Part shown: positions 44,710-48,658 of the stretch, piece after piece | How the letters are laid out: each line of letters starts with the position of its first letter | How positions within the stretch are numbered: position 1 is the first letter of the stretch | From: Paracoccaceae bacterium | GTDB lineage: Bacteria > Pseudomonadota > Alphaproteobacteria > Rhodobacterales > Rhodobacteraceae | DNA length: 48,658 nucleotides | NCBI GenBank assembly: GCA_902512685.1 | Contig: CABXKH010000008.1 | Location: 1-48,658, forward strand | Reading direction: 5' to 3' | The notes under the pieces: model-generated | Seen by the model: the letters and a program-made list of their open reading frames with translations, nothing else | The model's database searches: none | Told to the model about the DNA's origin: nothing | Translations under genes and position numbers: made by a program

Positions 44710-45618
44710 TTAAAGCGCCCGCGCTTTGCCGCGCTCCAGTCCCAGGTGCGCCTCGCGCCAGATAATCAGAAATCCGGCAGCAATAATGATGGCGGCCCCA
44801 ACAAGCATCTGCAAGCTCGGCACCTCTGCAAAGATGAAGTAACCAATGGCAAGGGCAAACAGCATTGAAGCATAGTCAAAAGGTGCGACCACCGAAACCG
44901 GGGCATGGCGATAGGCCAGCGTCAGGCAAATCTGGCCAACACCACCCAAGATCCCGGCTAAAATCAACAAAAAGGTTGTGCCCTGTGAAAGTGCGACCCA
45001 GCCGAAAGGGGCCGTAAACAAGGATGCAGCCGTCGAAGTCAGGCTGAAATAAAATGCGATCGCAGCAGGGTGTTCCACCTGTACCAGTTTACGGATGTGG
45101 ATCGCCGCCAAAGCGATGCAGCCAGCGCCGGCAATGGCCAAGACGGCGCCCAAAGCAGCCTCTTTGTTCATCTGCCCGGTGGATGCCATGGAAAGCTGCG
45201 GCTCGATGACCACCATAACCCCGATTAAACCCAGCCCAACAGCCGTCATCCGAAAAAACCGAACTTGCTCGCCCAAAAGCAGGGCGGCAAAAACAACGGT
45301 GAGCAAGGGGGCAGCATAGCTCAGCGCAGTCACTTCGGGCAGCGGCAAATAGGCCAGAGAGGCAAACATAAGCCCCATGGCAGTGGTGCCAATTAATCCG
45401 CGCCATAAATGCCCGAGTGGCGAGATGGCGCGCAACCCATGGCGCAGCTCTTTGCGCAGTATAAGCCATCCGCAGATGACCGGAATAGCGAAAGCGGACC
45501 GAAAAAAAACCGCCTGACCGGGCGGCACGGTATCAGCAGTGGCTTTGATCAGCGAAATCATTGTGATGAAAACCATCACGGAAAACAGTTTTAATAAAAT
45601 AGCTTTAAATGGTTGCAT
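44710..45618 (-). CDS. EamA/DMT family transporter
   Basis: 302 residues with ten predicted membrane helices in two EamA repeats (about 5-140 and 150-285). The first repeat has PPGQAVFFRSAFAIP and ALSYAAPLLTVVFAALLLGEQV; the second ends in FDYASMLFALAIGYFIFAEVPS. Such proteins export amino acids or other metabolites; some import S-adenosylmethionine. Its 3' end faces the oxidoreductase gene 17 bp away. Substrate unknown. Confidence 0.92.
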   Translation of the reverse strand: MQPFKAILLKLFSVMVFITMISLIKATADTVPPGQAVFFRSAFAIPVICGWLILRKELRHGLRAISPLGHLWRGLIGTTAMGLMFASLAYLPLPEVTALSYAAPLLTVVFAALLLGEQVRFFRMTAVGLGLIGVMVVIEPQLSMASTGQMNKEAALGAVLAIAGAGCIALAAIHIRKLVQVEHPAAIAFYFSLTSTAASLFTAPFGWVALSQGTTFLLILAGILGGVGQICLTLAYRHAPVSVVAPFDYASMLFALAIGYFIFAEVPSLQMLVGAAIIIAAGFLIIWREAHLGLERGKARAL

Positions 45619-45670
45619 TATAAAATCCCCGCCCGCTCAAAACAGACAAGGTATAAATGCGCTTTTCACC

Positions 45671-46162
45671 CTATGATGGCAAGACCCAATCAGGGCGAAC
45701 ATAATGACAGGTATACCCATTGGGCAGACGCTCAAGATAGTCTTGATGCTCTGGCTCAGCTTCCCAAAAATCACCAACCTCCGCAAGCTCTGTGACCACG
45801 GTGCCGGGCCAAATACCGCTTGCATTCACCTCAGAAATGGTTTGCTCGGCAACAGATTTCTGCGCCTCGTCAAGATAATAGATCGCCGATCGATAGGACA
45901 GTCCGCGATCATTGCCCTGCCGGTTAAGCGTCGTTGGATCGTGAATTTGAAAGAAAAATTCCAATAGGCGCCGATAGCTGATTTTGGCGGGGTCAAAAAT
46001 AATCTCGATCCCTTCTGCATGGGTGCCATGATGCCGGTAGGTGGCATTGGGCACATCGCCGCCGGTATAGCCCACGCGGGTCGAAATAACACCAGGCATT
46101 TTGCGGATCAAATCCTGCATTCCCCAAAAACACCCCCCCGCCAATATGGCACGTTCGCTCAT
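45671..46162 (-). CDS. msrA: Peptide-methionine (S)-S-oxide reductase
   Basis: Repairs S-sulfoxides of methionine. 163 residues, with the catalytic cysteine C11 in GGCFWGMQ and the conserved [23 protein letters not shown] and [16 protein letters not shown] segments. No resolving cysteine is seen near the C-terminus, so thioredoxin or another thiol may resolve it directly. Its start overlaps the msrB stop by 4 bases. Confidence 0.95.
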   Translation of the reverse strand: MSERAILAGGCFWGMQDLIRKMPGVISTRVGYTGGDVPNATYRHHGTHAEGIEIIFDPAKISYRRLLEFFFQIHDPTTLNRQGNDRGLSYRSAIYYLDEAQKSVAEQTISEVNASGIWPGTVVTELAEVGDFWEAEPEHQDYLERLPNGYTCHYVRPDWVLPS

Positions 46163-46629
46163 ACTACATCCTCCACTCGATCAAGAAAGGCGCCATACCC
46201 TTCTTGCACCATGTCAGCCTTGGGTACAAACCGCAATGCGGCCGAGTTGATGCAATAACGCAATCCTCCGCGTTCTACCGGCCCGTCGGGAAATACATGG
46301 CCAAGATGGCTGTCGCCATGGGTGCTGCGCACTTCGGTGCGGATCATGCCGTGGCTGTCATCTTTAATTTCGGCTATATGCGATGCCTCGATAGGTTTGG
46401 TGAAACTTGGCCAACCGCAGCCACTTTCATATTTATCGCTGGATGCGAAAAGCGGCTCGCCCGAGACGATATCGACATAGATACCTGCAGCTTTATTGTA
46501 CAGAAATTGGCCGCTGCCTGGCCGCTCTGTTCCACTTTTCTGGGTGACCCAAAATTGCTCATCGCTTAGATTTGCGATGATATCTGCATTGCGTTTATAC
46601 TGTCCCATGATCTTCTCATCATTTGTCAT
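46159..46629 (-). CDS. msrB: Peptide-methionine (R)-S-oxide reductase
   Basis: Repairs R-sulfoxides of methionine. 156 residues; catalytic cysteine C126 in [11 protein letters not shown], resolving-type cysteine C71 in SGCGWPSF, and [10 protein letters not shown] intact. The two CxxC pairs that bind zinc in E. coli MsrB are replaced (V52/V55 and S102/G105), so this is a zinc-free form, as known for several bacterial MsrBs. It is translated together with msrA. Confidence 0.95.
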   Translation of the reverse strand: MTNDEKIMGQYKRNADIIANLSDEQFWVTQKSGTERPGSGQFLYNKAAGIYVDIVSGEPLFASSDKYESGCGWPSFTKPIEASHIAEIKDDSHGMIRTEVRSTHGDSHLGHVFPDGPVERGGLRYCINSAALRFVPKADMVQEGYGAFLDRVEDVV

Positions 46630-46679
46630 TCCCTATAGATGGGGCATATTTTGCAAATGAAAAGCTTTATTTCGAGCGC

Positions 46680-47555
46680 TCAATTTGGCGTTATGAATTC
46701 GGTTTGTGCATAGCCCTGCAGATATAGCAGCGCGGTCAGATCGCCAAAATTAACCCGTATGTCACATTCGGCGGCAACACTGGGCTTTGCATGCAAGGCC
46801 GCACCGGTGCCAGCGCGCCCCAGCATGCCCAAATCATTGGCCCCGTCCCCCACCGCAAGCACGTCGTCCTCGCTCAAACCCAAAGTTTTTGTGATTTGCT
46901 CAAGTGCATCCACTTTTGCTTGCCGTCCAAGAACTGGCAGTGCCACCTTGCCACTGAGCGCCCCGTCCGTCATCAGCAGTTCATTGGCGCGGTGCTCGTC
47001 AAAGCCCAGTTCTGCGGCAATCGCTGCGCTAAAAGCCGTAAAGCCCCCAGAGACCAAGGCCGCATATGCCCCGTTTTCCCGCATGGTTGCCAACAGCACT
47101 TTGCCCCCCGCCATAAGATCGATCCGCTCGGCCAGCACCTGATCAATGATGGCTGCTGGTTGCCCTTTCAAAAGCGCAACCCGCTCGTGTAGGGCCTCTT
47201 CGAAATCAAGCTCGCCATTCATCGCGCGTGCAGTGATATCTTTTACCCGCGCGCCCACACCGGCGTGATCTGCCAACTCGTCAATACATTCCTGCCGGAT
47301 CATAGTGCTGTCCATATCCGCAAGCAGCATTTTCTTGCGCCGGTTTTCAGCCGGTTGAACAATCAGATCAATCTGCAAATCCTGTAAATCATGCCAAACC
47401 TGCCAGCGGTTTTGTGGCAAAGATGACAGCGTGAACTCGGCGGCCTCATCTGGCGCCAACCAGATCGCATCGCCGCCGCCCCAAGCATTGCGCAGATTTT
47501 CTACCAGCGATGGGTCCAGCAATCCCGGAGCGGAAATTAAGGTGATAACAAACAT
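46680..47555 (-). CDS. serB: Phosphoserine phosphatase
   Basis: Last step of serine synthesis. 291 residues of the HAD family: nucleophile D80 and acid D82 in LLADMDSTMI, motif II serine in AALVSGGFTAFS, and motif III/IV in DVLAVGDGANDLGML. The first 70 residues form a small ACT-like regulatory domain. It is divergent from serC, with 555 bp between the starts. Confidence 0.96.
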   Translation of the reverse strand: MFVITLISAPGLLDPSLVENLRNAWGGGDAIWLAPDEAAEFTLSSLPQNRWQVWHDLQDLQIDLIVQPAENRRKKMLLADMDSTMIRQECIDELADHAGVGARVKDITARAMNGELDFEEALHERVALLKGQPAAIIDQVLAERIDLMAGGKVLLATMRENGAYAALVSGGFTAFSAAIAAELGFDEHRANELLMTDGALSGKVALPVLGRQAKVDALEQITKTLGLSEDDVLAVGDGANDLGMLGRAGTGAALHAKPSVAAECDIRVNFGDLTALLYLQGYAQTEFITPN

Positions 47556-48054
47556 TAAAACAGATCCTTGGATTTATTCATATAAAGACCGCCAGAGGCA
47601 AAGCGGTCCGCCAAAAGGGTTTGCAAGCCTGATGCCGCAAACAATCTCAAATGTCACGCAGGTATTTGCGCCAGCAATTGACCTGCTTTACCTGCACCTG
47701 AGGGCTGGGCGTACGTCATGACTGTTTGGCTTTCGCAACCTTTATCGCTCCCCTTTTCTTTTGCCAAAATACTCACCTTTTTGAAACGGTCAGCCAAAAT
47801 TCAAAACCTATGCCTACGTTCGCGGGATGTTTCAGTAACTTCAAAACCGCCGCTGTCCACGGCTACTGATATTTAGTCAAAAAACGGCCATTTTCCGCAC
47901 CACCGTCTTACCAATGCGATACTGACGTAAAACCGACTTATGATTTTGTACAATTTAAATAGGTTTCCGATAGTGGTCATGCGCGGCGCAAATACCCAAG
48001 CAGTTGGCAACATTTGATGGTTTTTGCGGTTGTTGCCCGGCGCCCCGCGGTATA
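47556..48054. other. serB-serC divergent intergenic region
   Basis: About 500 bases without a gene, holding promoters for both serine genes. I see no open frame with a credible protein. A hairpin near serB and a structured leader before serC are listed separately. The serC promoter probably lies in the AT-rich part around 47920-47970; no clear -35/-10 pair can be named. Confidence 0.45.
47587..47608 (-). promoter_or_regulatory. Hairpin in the serB leader
   Basis: GACCGC (47587-47592) and GCGGTC (47603-47608) form a perfect 6-bp stem, about 30 bp upstream of the serB ATG. On the minus strand the stem is followed by TTTATATG, a short T-rich tail. It could be a weak attenuator or simply a leader structure. 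Confidence 0.3.
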
Positions 48055-48110
48055 TCCCTATCAGTGGGACACCCCTCCCCAACGAGGGGCGCTTATCTGG
48101 AAGGATAGAT
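48055..48110 (+). ncRNA. Probable serC leader RNA motif
   Basis: Two hairpins stand directly before serC: CCCCT (48072-48076) with AGGGG (48085-48089), and TATC (48094-48097) with GATA (48104-48107). The second places the ribosome site GGAAGGA (48099-48105) in its loop and stem, so pairing would hinder translation. The layout fits the serC motif described upstream of serC in alphaproteobacteria. I recall that motif only in outline, so the match needs a covariance search. Confidence 0.55.
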
Positions 48111-48658
48111 ATGATGAGCATTCAAGAACCGGCATCGCGGCCGGAAAATCCGCGTTTTTCGTCTGGCCCTTGTGCCAAATACCCCACCTTTGAGCTGGAT
48201 AAACTAAGCGCTGCGCCTTTGGGCCGCAGTCACCGCGCTGCGGTTGGCAAAGATCGGCTTAAAGCCGCAATTGAGGGCACCCGTGAGGTGCTCGGCATTC
48301 CGGATCATTACCGAATTGGGATCGTTCCGGCGTCAGACACCGGCGCGGTTGAAATGGCGATGTGGTCGCTTTTGGGCGCCCGCAAGGCCACCATGGTGGC
48401 GTGGGAAAGCTTTGGCTCGGGCTGGGTCACCGATGTGGTTAAGCAGCTGAAAATAGACGCAGATATTCAAACTGCTGCCTATGGCGAGATTGTCGATATG
48501 GCGGCTTTGGATTATGCAACCGATGTGGTGTTTACCTGGAACGGCACCACTTCGGGGGTTCGCGTTCCCAGCGGTGATGTCATTCCGGCAGATCGTACAG
48601 GGCTGACCATTTGTGACGCCACCTCAGCCGCATTTGCCATGGATTTGCCTTGGGAAAA
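48111..48658 (+). CDS. serC: Phosphoserine aminotransferase, C-terminus cut by window edge
   Basis: Second step of serine synthesis: moves an amino group from glutamate to 3-phosphohydroxypyruvate, using PLP. 182 codons are present of about 380. Family segments visible are NPRFSSGPCAKYP, LGRSHRAA, GIVPASDTGAVEMAMWSLLGA, VFTWNGTTSGVRVP and CDATSAAFAMDLPW; the PLP lysine lies beyond the window. Start at ATG 48111 or 48114, after GGAAGGA. The longer spacing favours 48114 slightly. Confidence 0.95.
   Translation, partial: MMSIQEPASRPENPRFSSGPCAKYPTFELDKLSAAPLGRSHRAAVGKDRLKAAIEGTREVLGIPDHYRIGIVPASDTGAVEMAMWSLLGARKATMVAWESFGSGWVTDVVKQLKIDADIQTAAYGEIVDMAALDYATDVVFTWNGTTSGVRVPSGDVIPADRTGLTICDATSAAFAMDLPWE

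Noticed and set aside
44709-44724. Small palindrome AAAGCG-CCCG-CGCTTT at the end of the DMT transporter gene as a terminator
   Set aside because: It lies within the coding end of the transporter, is short and has no T-run on either strand.
1-48658. CRISPR arrays, tRNA or rRNA genes, transposases and phage genes
   Set aside because: Reading through the intergenic regions showed no regularly spaced repeats, no cloverleaf candidates and no such proteins.

Overview
The window looks like a chromosomal segment of a marine alphaproteobacterium of the Roseobacter group (Rhodobacterales). This rests on the gene families and order (histone-deacetylase-like protein, xseB, ispA and dxs in a row; an NDUFAF5-type methyltransferase divergent from comF; serB facing away from serC; a polyamine ABC transporter beside an omega-aminotransferase) and on moderate GC, about half by eye. 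No marker gene fixes the genus. I see no tRNA, rRNA, transposase, phage gene or CRISPR array.

Layout. 1-2997 (minus): a catabolic operon, GntR regulator, DapA-family lyase, aldehyde dehydrogenase (cut by the window edge). 2998-4615: AT-rich, decayed DNA holding a broken pseudoazurin gene. 4616-5398 (minus): a 2-oxoglutarate/Fe(II) oxygenase resembling the BesD-like family. 5691-7927 (plus): galU and a phosphomannomutase, supplying sugar nucleotides. 7952-12333 (minus): two paired acyl-CoA dehydrogenases and a fused hydratase/3-hydroxyacyl-CoA dehydrogenase, an arrangement like the pim dicarboxylate beta-oxidation genes. 12466-15055 (minus): an unknown protein, hemH and an NDUFAF5-like methyltransferase. 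15069-17358 (plus): comF, glutaredoxin, nitrilase-family amidase, MarR regulator. 17667-25326 (plus): a ten-gene Mrp/Mnh-type cation/proton antiporter operon with a split A subunit, three NuoL/M/N-like subunits and an unassigned small membrane protein. 25560-27792 (plus): kpsT and kpsE of capsule export, without kpsM beside them. 27851-30031 (minus): a hybrid histidine kinase. 30136-31705: a methyltransferase and a short-chain dehydrogenase, divergent. 31695-35674 (minus): isoprenoid genes with xseB and the HDAC-family gene. 35815-44692: polyamine-type uptake and catabolism (two permeases, binding protein, ATPase, omega-aminotransferase, GntR regulator on minus; FAD oxidoreductase on plus). 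44710-46629 (minus): DMT exporter, msrA, msrB. 46680-47555 serB (minus) and 48111-end serC (plus, partial), with a probable serC leader RNA.

How the parts work together. The 35.8-44.7 kb block reads as a complete route: a binding-protein ABC importer brings in a polyamine-like amine, and a transaminase and a flavoprotein oxidise it, probably under the local GntR protein. A near-identical palindrome lies before both the aminotransferase and the oxidoreductase genes and is a candidate operator. The antiporter operon would couple the proton motive force to sodium export, as expected in sea water.

The points most worth a second look are the antiporter operon (its unusual subunit set and a DUF4040-type subunit with no canonical start codon at its natural N-terminus), the pseudoazurin pseudogene, the BesD-like oxygenase, the shared palindrome, the transcription attenuator between binding protein and permeases, and the enlarged permeases. 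I did not find a clearly new defence or mobile system.
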